15,279 nucleotides of DNA from JASGDB01 sp049841315 (GTDB taxonomy: Bacteria > Bacteroidota > Bacteroidia > Flavobacteriales > Weeksellaceae), in contig JASGDB010000161.1 in NCBI GenBank assembly GCA_049841315.1, positions 1 through 15,279 on the forward strand, given 5' to 3'. The notes under the pieces are model-generated. The model worked only from the letters and a program-made list of their open reading frames with translations, was not told the origin of the DNA and searched no databases. Positions 6,092 through 13,248 of the stretch are shown here, in pieces; position 1 is the stretch's first letter, and every line of letters begins with the position of its first letter. A program made the position numbers and the translations under genes.

Positions 6092-6808
6092 ATGAAAAAA
6101 TTAATACTTTTCTTTCTCCTTACAAGTATAGATATATTTTCTCAAAAAATTGATTTTGATTCACACACACAATTTATTTACGATTTAGAATATCAAACAG
6201 ATTCCTTAAATACTGATAGTAAATTTAGTGAAACATTAATATTGTATATAGGAAATAACAAGTCTATTTTTCAGAGTGAGAAAAAAGCAATGATTGATTC
6301 AATTATGGCATCTACTTTATTTCAGAGTAGTCCTCAAAATTTAAATTATAAACCTTTTTTTAGAGTCAATAATGTTATATTAAAAGACTTGACCAAAGAT
6401 GAAATTATTTTTAGTGAAATTTTGGATAAGGTTAATATGGGTTACAAAGAAAATATTTCTGAAATAATGAATTGGAAATTAGAAAATGAAAGTAAAGAAA
6501 TTTTAGGTTATAAGTGCAAGAAAGCCACTACATATTTTAGAGGTAGAAATTATGTTGCTTGGTATACAGAAAAAATTCCTATTTCAAATGGTCCATATAA
6601 ATTTGGTGGATTGCCTGGCTTAATCTTGGAACTTTCTGATGTAAAACTTAACTTTCATTATAAATTAATACAGATTATAAATAAACCAAAAAAAATATTA
6701 TATGATGAAAAACTGTTGCTTGTGGATAGAAAAAGATTATTACAAACAAAAATTAATTTATTAAAGAGAAACTCAAATGCTAAAATAAATCCGATTGAAA
6801 AAGAATAA
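6092..6808 (+). CDS. GLPGLI family protein
   Basis: A 238-residue secreted protein of a Bacteroidota family named for its motif. A signal peptide is visible (MKKLILFFLLTSIDIFSQ). Family landmarks in order are a strand-rich N-terminal half, ENESKEILGYKCKKATTYFRGRNYVAWYTEKIPISNGPYKF, then GGLPGLILELSD (about 172-183) and a C-terminal NPIEKE; family members often end in NPIE-like residues, so the protein seems complete. Function is not established; members are often found near TonB-dependent receptors or peptidases, which fits the plug-like lipoprotein just upstream. The stop codon lies three bases before the right boundary repeat. The gene is AT-rich (a sample line has 16 G+C of 60), unlike gyrA (23 of 60). 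Confidence 0.88.
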   Translation: MKKLILFFLLTSIDIFSQKIDFDSHTQFIYDLEYQTDSLNTDSKFSETLILYIGNNKSIFQSEKKAMIDSIMASTLFQSSPQNLNYKPFFRVNNVILKDLTKDEIIFSEILDKVNMGYKENISEIMNWKLENESKEILGYKCKKATTYFRGRNYVAWYTEKIPISNGPYKFGGLPGLILELSDVKLNFHYKLIQIINKPKKILYDEKLLLVDRKRLLQTKINLLKRNSNAKINPIEKE

Positions 6809-6811
6809 AAC

Positions 6812-6835
6812 TTCCTACAACATTGTATTGGCAAT
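6812..6835 (+). repeat. Right boundary repeat of the AT-rich cassette
   Basis: TTCCTACAAC (6812-6821), eight bases, then GGCAAT (6830-6835): the inverted partner of 5261-5278. It begins three bases after the GLPGLI stop codon and merges into the structured element that follows. Confidence 0.45.
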
Positions 6836-6930
6836 AGGCGGGCTGAACAGTGTCGTATCAACGGAAGTGCAAAATTCAACTTTCGTTCTTCGTATCAGCG
6901 TTAGTGCTAAAAATCCCGCCCGTCGCCAAT
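6827..6930. repeat. Compact structured repeat element at the 3' end of the cassette
   Basis: Outer arms ATTGGCAATAGGCGGG (6827-6842) and CCCGCCCGTCGCCAAT (6915-6930) are inverted, matching at 13 of 16 positions. Between them an imperfect tandem repeat with a period near 37 bases is seen: TCGTATCAACG (6853-6863) and TCGTATCAGCG (6890-6900), each followed by AGTGC and an A-rich stretch. No open frame fits. The GC-rich arms are abnormal for this AT-rich stretch. It could be a recombination site, a repetitive intergenic element or a structured RNA; I cannot tell which. Confidence 0.5.
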
Positions 6931-6944
6931 AAGCGGCACTTTAT

Positions 6945-6981
6945 TGATGATAAAAAAGCAAAGACTTTTCATCAGTTTTTT
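6945..6981 (+). terminator. Weak terminator-like hairpin before gyrA
   Basis: TGATG and AAAAG (6945-6958, bulged by four bases) pair with CTTTTCATCA (6965-6974), followed by G and six T. The bulge makes it a weak candidate, but the position suits insulation of gyrA from the upstream cassette. Confidence 0.35.
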
Positions 6982-7015
6982 AAATAATTGAAATACAATA
7001 AATTAAACTTTATTT

Positions 7016-9685
7016 ATGCATAAAGAAGGAGAAAGGTTAATACCTATCAACATTGTTGATGAGATGAAATCTTCCTACATCGACTATTCGATGTCGGTAA
7101 TCGTGTCCAGAGCACTGCCGGATGTAAGAGATGGTCTGAAACCGGTACACAGAAGGGTCTTGTACGGAATGTACGGTCTGGGCGTTTTTTCAAACAGAAA
7201 ATATTTAAAATCCGCAAGGATTGTCGGTGATGTATTGGGTAAATACCACCCGCACGGAGATTCATCCGTGTACGATGCAATGGTGCGTATGGCACAGCCG
7301 TGGAGCTTGCGTTATCCTCAGGTAGACGGACAGGGGAACTTCGGTTCTATGGACGGCGACCCGCCTGCAGCGATGCGTTATACCGAAGCAAGGCTGAAAA
7401 AAATCTCAGATGAAATCCTCTCCGATTTGGATAAGGAAACCGTAGATTTTCAGAATAACTTCGATGACAGTTTAACGGAACCAACCGTTCTTCCTACAAA
7501 AATCCCGAATCTTTTAGTCAACGGAACATCAGGAATTGCAGTAGGTATGGCGACCAATATGGCACCGCACAACCTTTCGGAATCTATAGATGCCATTTGC
7601 GCTTACATTGATGATAAGGAAATTACCATTGACGATTTGATGAAGCACATCATAGCTCCCGATTTCCCGACAGGCGGAATTATCTACGGCTACGAAGGCG
7701 TTCGCGATGCTTTCCACACCGGCAGAGGACGTATCGTTCTCCGTGCAAAAGTGAATTTTGAAGAAATCGGAAACCGAAACGCAATTATCGTTACCGAAGT
7801 TCCGTATCAGGTGAATAAAGCAGAAATGATTTCCAGAACCGCAGAACTCGTAAAAGATGAAAAAATTCCGGGAATCCACGAAATCCGCGACGAATCCGAC
7901 AGACGAGGTCTCCGTATTGTTTACGAACTGAAAAACGATGCGATTCCGAATGTGGTGCTGAATCTTTTATATAAATTCACCGCACTCCAGACTTCTTTCT
8001 CTGTGAACAATATCGCACTGGTAAAAGGAAGACCGGAACAGCTTAATTTAAAACAAATCATTCATCATTTCGTTGAGCACCGCCACGAAGTCATCATCAG
8101 AAGAACCGAATACGAGCTGAAAAAAGCAAAAGAAAGAGCGCATATCCTCGAAGGTTTTATGAAGGTAATTGCTACTCAGGACAGCCTTGACAAAGCGATT
8201 GCAATTATCCGTAAAGCAGCAACCCCGCAGGAGGCAAAAGAAGGATTGATTGCCGAATTTGAGCTTTCGGAAATTCAGGCGCAGGCAATTCTGGATTTAA
8301 GGCTTGCACGTCTTACCGGAATGGAGCTGGATAAAATCCGTGCGGAATATGAAGAAATCATGGCTTTAATTAAAGATTTGGAAGACATCCTTACCAATGA
8401 GCCAAGAAGATATCAGATTATCAAAGACGAATTACTTGAAGTAAAAGAAAAATACGGCGACGAAAGAAGAACCGAAATCGACTATTCCGGAGGTGAAATG
8501 TCTATCGAAGACTTCATCCCGAACGAAACCGTGGTTCTTACTATTTCCCATGCAGGATACATCAAAAGAACTTCCCTTTCCGAATACAAAATCCAAAGCA
8601 GAGGCGGCGTAGGAAACAGAGCGGCAACCACAAGAGATGAGGATTTCCTTGAATACATCGTATCCGCGACCAACCACCAGTATATGCTTTTCTTCACCGA
8701 AAAAGGAAAATGCTACTGGCTGAGAGTATTTGAAATTCCTGAAGGCTCGAAAACGGCAAAAGGAAGAGCCGTTCAGAACCTTATCAATATTGAGCCTGAC
8801 GATAAAATCAAAGCCTATATCCGAACCAACGACCTCAAGGATTCCGAATATGTGAACCAGATGAGCGTGGTGATGATTACCAAAAACGGAACCATTAAGA
8901 AAACCTCTCTGGAAGCCTATTCCAGACCGAGAACCAATGGTATCAACGCGATTGAAATCCGTGATAACGACCAGCTTTTAGGCGCATATCTTACCAACGG
9001 AAACTCTCAGATTATGATTGCCACCAAAAACGGTAAATGCATCCGCTTCCCTGAAGAAAAAGTGAGAGAAGTCGGCAGAGGTTCTATCGGTGTAAGAGGA
9101 ATTACCCTTGAAGACGGCGACGAAGTTATTGGAATGATTGTTGTAAATGATGTAGAGCAGGAAACCGTACTGGTAGTTTCCGAGCGCGGTTACGGTAAGA
9201 GAACCGCTGTTGAGGATTACAGAATTACCAACCGCGGCGGAAAAGGAGTTATCACCCTGAACATTACCGAAAAAACAGGAAACCTTATCGCCATCCAGAG
9301 CGTAACCGATGAAGACGGACTGATGATTATCAACAAATCCGGAGTAGCGATAAGAATGGGAATGGACGAAATGAGGGTAATGGGAAGAAATACTCAGGGA
9401 GTGAAAGTAATCAACCTTAAATCCAACGACGAAATCGCCGCAATCGCAAAAGTAGCAATGGATAAAGAAGTGGAAGAAGATGACGAAAACGAATCCGGTG
9501 AAAATTCCACAGAAAGCATTGACTCTTCCAACCCTGAATTTAAAACAGCTCCTCAAACAGGAAATAACGCTGTAAGCAATATGGGTGATGAAGAATACCT
9601 GAAAAAAGTGGAACAGGAAGAAGCAGAAGAAAACGAAAAAATAGAAAAAGCGGAGGAAGAAGATGAAGACGACTCTGAAGAATAA
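7016..9685 (+). CDS. gyrA: DNA gyrase subunit A
   Basis: An 889-residue GyrA, the DNA-breaking subunit of gyrase (A2B2), which introduces negative supercoils. The N-terminal LIPINIVDEMKSSYIDYSMSVIVSRALPDVRDGL is canonical. The catalytic tyrosine is Tyr122 in AAMRYTEARL, the same number as in E. coli. The quinolone region HPHGDSSVYD has Ser83 and Asp87, so no classical resistance change is visible. The C-terminal DNA-wrapping propeller begins with a diverged GyrA box, QSRGGVG (527-533, versus QRRGGKG), and carries a second RGGKG at 740-744. The last 74 residues (816-889) form a strongly acidic tail. It is not type IV ParC, because the box and full-length propeller are present. No clear TAnnTTTG box is seen upstream. 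The TPR gene follows after 18 bases. Confidence 0.98.
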   Translation: MHKEGERLIPINIVDEMKSSYIDYSMSVIVSRALPDVRDGLKPVHRRVLYGMYGLGVFSNRKYLKSARIVGDVLGKYHPHGDSSVYDAMVRMAQPWSLRYPQVDGQGNFGSMDGDPPAAMRYTEARLKKISDEILSDLDKETVDFQNNFDDSLTEPTVLPTKIPNLLVNGTSGIAVGMATNMAPHNLSESIDAICAYIDDKEITIDDLMKHIIAPDFPTGGIIYGYEGVRDAFHTGRGRIVLRAKVNFEEIGNRNAIIVTEVPYQVNKAEMISRTAELVKDEKIPGIHEIRDESDRRGLRIVYELKNDAIPNVVLNLLYKFTALQTSFSVNNIALVKGRPEQLNLKQIIHHFVEHRHEVIIRRTEYELKKAKERAHILEGFMKVIATQDSLDKAIAIIRKAATPQEAKEGLIAEFELSEIQAQAILDLRLARLTGMELDKIRAEYEEIMALIKDLEDILTNEPRRYQIIKDELLEVKEKYGDERRTEIDYSGGEMSIEDFIPNETVVLTISHAGYIKRTSLSEYKIQSRGGVGNRAATTRDEDFLEYIVSATNHQYMLFFTEKGKCYWLRVFEIPEGSKTAKGRAVQNLINIEPDDKIKAYIRTNDLKDSEYVNQMSVVMITKNGTIKKTSLEAYSRPRTNGINAIEIRDNDQLLGAYLTNGNSQIMIATKNGKCIRFPEEKVREVGRGSIGVRGITLEDGDEVIGMIVVNDVEQETVLVVSERGYGKRTAVEDYRITNRGGKGVITLNITEKTGNLIAIQSVTDEDGLMIINKSGVAIRMGMDEMRVMGRNTQGVKVINLKSNDEIAAIAKVAMDKEVEEDDENESGENSTESIDSSNPEFKTAPQTGNNAVSNMGDEEYLKKVEQEEAEENEKIEKAEEEDEDDSEE

Positions 9686-9703
9686 CCAATAAAAAAATTA
9701 CTT

Positions 9704-11098
9704 ATGAAAAAAGTCTTTTTAAGCCTTGCCGTAGTTGCAACAGCTCTGCTTTACGGACAAAAGAAAGAAATTTCTGCGGCAGTTAAAGCAATTGAATCAG
9801 GAAATGTATCTGAAGCAAGCAGCCAGATTTCCGCAGCGGAATCTGCTCTCGGAGGTAAAACACATCTCCTTGAACCGGCAGTTTTGGAGCAATATTATTA
9901 TGTAAAAGGTTTGGCACTTCTGAAATCAGGAAAAACTGCTGAAGGAGCAGGCTATCTTGCCAAAATTTCTGATTTGGGTAAAGAAACTGTTTACTCCGGA
10001 AAAGATGCTTCCAAAAACAAAATCTACTACATCGGAAAAGCAGCAGCCGATGCATCAGGAATTGAGGGCTTAAAACAGGAAAAATACACTCCTGTTCTGG
10101 CAGCCAAACTCGCAGCAGCCGTTGACCCGATTGTTCAGGCAACAGCCAAAACGGCAATAGATGCCTATAACGGTAAAAAATTCGCTGACGCCGCTCCTAA
10201 ATTCGTTGAAGAATATCAACTGAGAAAAGCGGCAGGACAAGACAATAAAATGCTGTTGTATTACGCTGCGCTGGCGTACGAACAATCTGAACTTTCAGAC
10301 AAAAACGAAAAAGCGGCGGTACTATACAAACAAATGGCTGATGCGGATTATAACGGTGTAGAAACCACTTATACCGCCAAAAACGCTGAAGGAACAGTAG
10401 TCGGGATGGACAAAAGCACCTGGGAAACTTTCAAAAAATTAGGAGCAGCATCCGGATATACGGATTTCAAAACAGAAACCTCTAAAAGTATAGAAAAAGA
10501 CATCTATGAAGGATTGATGAGAACACTATACAACAGCAAGCAGTATGATGAGGTTATCAAATATTCTGATGCAGGATTGAAAAAATTTCCGGGAAACACT
10601 GTATTTACGAACCTAAAAGGACTTTCCTATTACAACTCCGGAAAAGCAGGAGAATTTGTGGAAACACTGAAAAAACAGGTGCAGGAAAATCCAAAAGACG
10701 TGGATGCATGGATGAATCTCGGCGCAATGCTGAAAGACAATCCGGATACGCTTCCGGAAGCGATTAAAGCTTATCAGAATGCAGCAGAAATAGACCCAAA
10801 AAACACGAACGCATGGGCAAGCCTTGCATATCTGACTATCGGTGATGATTCAAACACCATGGCAGAATATGAAAAACTGAGAAAAGCCGGGAAAATAGAT
10901 GAAGCCAATAAAATCATCGAAACCAGAAGAGGAAGATTGGCAAAAGCATTACCTTACGCTGAAAAATGGCATGAAGCGAAACCCGATGATATAGAAGCCG
11001 TTTCTTTATTAAGAGGCATCTATACCAGTACCAAAAACGAAGCGAAAGCAAAAGAGTTCAAAGCCAAAGAAGAGGCTTTGAAAGCACAGGGAAAATAA
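9704..11098 (+). CDS. Secreted tetratricopeptide-repeat protein
   Basis: A 464-residue protein with a signal peptide (MKKVFLSLAVVATALLYGQ) followed by an alanine- and lysine-rich helical region and TPR-like units in about residues 266-405: DIYEGLMRTLYNSKQYDEVI, then TVFTNLKGLSYYNSGKAGEFV, then DAWMNLGAMLKDNPDTLPEAI and TNAWASLAYLTIGDDSNTMA. TPRs mediate protein-protein contacts; here they would be in the periplasm or outer envelope. No enzymatic motif is present. It starts 18 bases after gyrA without a terminator between, so it should ride on gyrA transcription, and a strong terminator follows. I do not know its partner. Confidence 0.85.
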   Translation: MKKVFLSLAVVATALLYGQKKEISAAVKAIESGNVSEASSQISAAESALGGKTHLLEPAVLEQYYYVKGLALLKSGKTAEGAGYLAKISDLGKETVYSGKDASKNKIYYIGKAAADASGIEGLKQEKYTPVLAAKLAAAVDPIVQATAKTAIDAYNGKKFADAAPKFVEEYQLRKAAGQDNKMLLYYAALAYEQSELSDKNEKAAVLYKQMADADYNGVETTYTAKNAEGTVVGMDKSTWETFKKLGAASGYTDFKTETSKSIEKDIYEGLMRTLYNSKQYDEVIKYSDAGLKKFPGNTVFTNLKGLSYYNSGKAGEFVETLKKQVQENPKDVDAWMNLGAMLKDNPDTLPEAIKAYQNAAEIDPKNTNAWASLAYLTIGDDSNTMAEYEKLRKAGKIDEANKIIETRRGRLAKALPYAEKWHEAKPDDIEAVSLLRGIYTSTKNEAKAKEFKAKEEALKAQGK

Positions 11099-11120
11099 AA
11101 ACATCCCCGATATACATTTG

Positions 11121-11149
11121 AAAACCAGAGTATTGCTCTGGTTTTTTTT
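11121..11149 (+). terminator. Terminator of gyrA-TPR
   Basis: AAAACCAGAG (11121-11130) pairs perfectly with CTCTGGTTTT (11136-11145), loop TATTG, followed by a run of eight T. It touches the stop codon of the convergent regulator gene. Confidence 0.92.
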
Positions 11150-11801
11150 ATGCCGTTACCAAAAGTTTTTCACAGATAAAATGACTGAGAATTTCTTTCT
11201 TATTTCCTACTTTTATCACCATTGATTTGTCGACTTTTTCAATCTTTACGACGGTAATGAGTGTTCCCAATGTCAGCTTTTTTTCATTGAGATAAGTGAG
11301 GAAATCATCATCATCAGTAGTTACGGAAGTAAAAACGATTTGCTCGTTTTCTGAACACTGGCTGAGTTTTTTCAAGTTTTGGGCAATGATATTTCCGTCT
11401 TTATCGGGTATCGGTTCGCCGTGCGGGTCGAATTTAGGATAATCCAGAAGCTCATCCATTTTGTCAAAAAACATCCGGGAATGAATATGCTCTAACTGTT
11501 CAGCGATTTCGTGTACGTTTTCCCAGCCGAAATTCATTTTCTTTACCAAAAACATTTCTGTCAGCCGGTGTTTCCTCACGATAAGTGCGGCTTCTTTTTT
11601 TCCTGTTTCGGTGATAAACAGCGGTTTATAGCTTTCGTAAATTACCCATTTTTTCTCCGCAAATTTCTTCATCATATTATTCACGGTGGGCATTTTCACG
11701 TTCAGAAATTTACTGATTTCGTTAATGGTAACGGTACTTTCGTTACTCATCAAGTGAAAAATCGCCTTCAGGTAGTTTTCTTCGGTATGGGTATTTTTCA
11801 A
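11148..11801 (-). CDS. DtxR/MntR-family metal-dependent transcriptional regulator
   Basis: A 217-residue cytosolic repressor. Residues 1-75 form a winged helix-turn-helix (TEENYLKAIFHL, ISKFLNVKMPTVNNMMKKFAEK, then wing ESYKPLFITETGKKEA). The metal-binding and dimerisation part has His78, Glu82, His97, Glu101, Glu104 and His105 (HRLTE and VHEIAEQLEH). Glu at 101, where iron-sensing DtxR has Cys102, favours manganese sensing as in MntR. A FeoA/SH3-like domain closes the protein (about 150-217). Oddly, the DtxR Met10 / MntR Asp8 position is Asn9, and MntR Glu11 is Lys12. The start is TTG at 11801: no in-frame ATG lies between it and the upstream stop, and starting at Met18 would cut the HTH. 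The upstream palindrome suggests autoregulation. Confidence 0.88.
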   Translation of the reverse strand: MKNTHTEENYLKAIFHLMSNESTVTINEISKFLNVKMPTVNNMMKKFAEKKWVIYESYKPLFITETGKKEAALIVRKHRLTEMFLVKKMNFGWENVHEIAEQLEHIHSRMFFDKMDELLDYPKFDPHGEPIPDKDGNIIAQNLKKLSQCSENEQIVFTSVTTDDDDFLTYLNEKKLTLGTLITVVKIEKVDKSMVIKVGNKKEILSHFICEKLLVTA

Positions 11802-11839
11802 AATTGTTAGATTAAATATTTCACAAATCTAACAATTTT
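11800..11839 (-). promoter_or_regulatory. Palindromic operator/promoter of the DtxR/MntR-type gene
   Basis: AAAATTGTTAGATT (11800-11813) and AATCTAACAATTTT (11826-11839) are perfect 14-base inverted arms around 12 bases. The minus-strand -7 box TAGATTTG (11831-11824), an exact TAnnTTTG, lies partly inside the right arm, and the left arm overlaps the TTG start codon by two bases. A repressor bound here would cover both promoter and start. Confidence 0.65.
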
Positions 11840-11899
11840 AAAATAAAATGCCGCAAGCTATTTATATCAATACTGTACAGAGGTGAAAAAAATCAACAA

Positions 11900-11934
11900 A
11901 AAACCTAACGGGTTTCCGAAACCCGTTAGGTTTT
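11900..11934 (-). terminator. Terminator after the aminotransferase gene
   Basis: AAAACCTAACGGGTTT (11900-11915) pairs perfectly over 16 bases with AAACCCGTTAGGTTTT (11919-11934), three-base loop CCG. On the minus strand it continues into TTTTTTG, so it ends transcription coming from the aminotransferase gene, before the regulator. Confidence 0.88.
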
Positions 11935-11955
11935 AATCATTATATTTTTTCAGAA

Positions 11956-13080
11956 TTAACTGAAAAATTCTAATACAGCATCCGTAATATACTTCAACTG
12001 TTCCTCATCAAGCTCGGTATGCATCGGCAGGGAAATTACCTGATTCAGCAGTTTGTCCGTATTCACAAAATCTGCATCACTGCTTTCCTGATAGTACGCT
12101 TTCTGCTTTCTCAGGGCAACAGGATAATAAATCATTGCAGGGATTTCCTTTTCAGTTAGAAACTGCTGGAGTTCGTTGCGTTTTCCGTTCAGGATTCTCA
12201 AAGTATACTGGTGGAAAACGTGTGTAGATTTTTCATCACGCTTTGGTACAAGGATTTGAGGATGATTGGCAAAGACTTCATCATAATAATCCGCCGCTTT
12301 TCTTCTCGCATCGTTATAGGAATCGAGATTCGGGAGCTTTTTCCTCAAAATCGCAGCCTGAATACTGTCTAATCTGGAATTTACGCCAACTTCATCATGA
12401 TAGTAACGCTCGTACATTCCGTGGTTGACGATTCCTCTCAGTCTGTGTGCAAGCTCATCATCATCAGTGAAAATTGCGCCTCCATCACCATAACATCCTA
12501 AATTTTTGGACGGGAAAAACGAGGTCGTTCCAATCGTTCCGATAGTTCCGGATTTTTTGGAAGTTCCGTCGGAAAAATGAAAATCCGCCCCGATTGCCTG
12601 CGCATTGTCTTCAACCACGTAAAGATTGTGTTCTTTGGCGATTTTCAGTATTTCTTCCATATTGGCGCACTGCCCGAAAAGATGAACGGGAATAATCGCC
12701 TTTGTTTTCGGGGTAATGGCTTTTTTTACCGCTTCCGTATCAATGGTGAACGTATCGTAATCCACATCTACGAGAACGGATTTTAATTTTAATAAATGAA
12801 TCACCTCCACAGTCGCAGCAAAAGTAAAATCGGCAGTAATCACTTCATCACCCTCTTTCAGGCCGAGAGCCATAAGTGCTATTTGGAGCGCATCTGTTCC
12901 GTTGGCGCAGGGAATTGCGTGTTTTACATTGAGATATTCTTCGAGTTCCTTTTGAAAAGATTTCACTTCAGGACCATTGATAAACGCTGCGGAATCCAAT
13001 ACATTGAGAACGGCATTGTCCACATCTGCTTTTATTTTGTAATATTGGTTCTGCAAATCGACCATTTGGATTTTTTTCAT
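11956..13080 (-). CDS. DegT/DnrJ/EryC1/StrS aminotransferase, WbpE-like
   Basis: A PLP-dependent sugar aminotransferase of 374 residues. It has the family order IQMVDLQNQYYKIK, CANGTDALQIALMALGL, GDEVITADFTFAATVEV, IIPVHLFGQCANMEEI, VVEDNAQAIGA (Asp158) and SFFPSKNLGCYGDGGAIFTDD, with the PLP lysine at Lys192, then GVNSRLD-QAAIL and a C-terminal LPMHTELDEEQ. The SFFPSK-LGCYGDGGAIFT block closely resembles WbpE, which makes UDP-diNAc-type sugars for O-antigen; a 3-amino sugar role is inferred. I chose Met at 13080 because the family begins close to KIQMVDL; Met at 13086 adds only MF. No glycosyltransferase or polysaccharide gene is next to it. It has its own promoter and terminator, so it appears monocistronic. 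Confidence 0.88.
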   Translation of the reverse strand: MKKIQMVDLQNQYYKIKADVDNAVLNVLDSAAFINGPEVKSFQKELEEYLNVKHAIPCANGTDALQIALMALGLKEGDEVITADFTFAATVEVIHLLKLKSVLVDVDYDTFTIDTEAVKKAITPKTKAIIPVHLFGQCANMEEILKIAKEHNLYVVEDNAQAIGADFHFSDGTSKKSGTIGTIGTTSFFPSKNLGCYGDGGAIFTDDDELAHRLRGIVNHGMYERYYHDEVGVNSRLDSIQAAILRKKLPNLDSYNDARRKAADYYDEVFANHPQILVPKRDEKSTHVFHQYTLRILNGKRNELQQFLTEKEIPAMIYYPVALRKQKAYYQESSDADFVNTDKLLNQVISLPMHTELDEEQLKYITDAVLEFFS

Positions 13081-13099
13081 AAACATTATATTTATGGTG

Positions 13100-13131
13100 T
13101 AAATTTACGCTTATTTGAGTGTTATCACAAA
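13100..13131 (-). promoter_or_regulatory. Promoter of the aminotransferase gene
   Basis: On the minus strand TTTG (13131-13128) is followed after 20 bases by TAAATTTA (13107-13100), which fits TAnnTTTG at 7 of 8 positions. The spacing suits a Bacteroidota -33/-7 promoter, and the leader to either ATG would be very short. Confidence 0.5.
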
Positions 13132-13248
13132 TTTTAATTCCTGCTTATGAGAAAAATCTGTTTCCAAATTCACAAATTTTTTATAAACAAGAGTTTTCTC
13201 CATATTATTTTTATAAATTCGTCCCGTAAATCTTTAATTCCGTAAATC

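Noticed and set aside
6092..6808. Truncated GLPGLI gene next to the boundary repeat
   Set aside because: Signal peptide, GLPGLI motif and a family-like NPIE ending are all present, so it looks complete.
7256..7281. Possible quinolone-resistance change in gyrA
   Set aside because: Ser83 and Asp87 are present at E. coli numbering; Ser84 in place of Ala is not a classical resistance change.
8978..9556. 192-codon minus-strand frame
   Set aside because: It is the antisense of the gyrA propeller region, with no recognisable domain or promoter.
13084..13086. ATG at 13086 as aminotransferase start
   Set aside because: Possible, but it adds only Met-Phe and lies closer to the predicted transcription start; Met at 13080 fits the family N-terminus.
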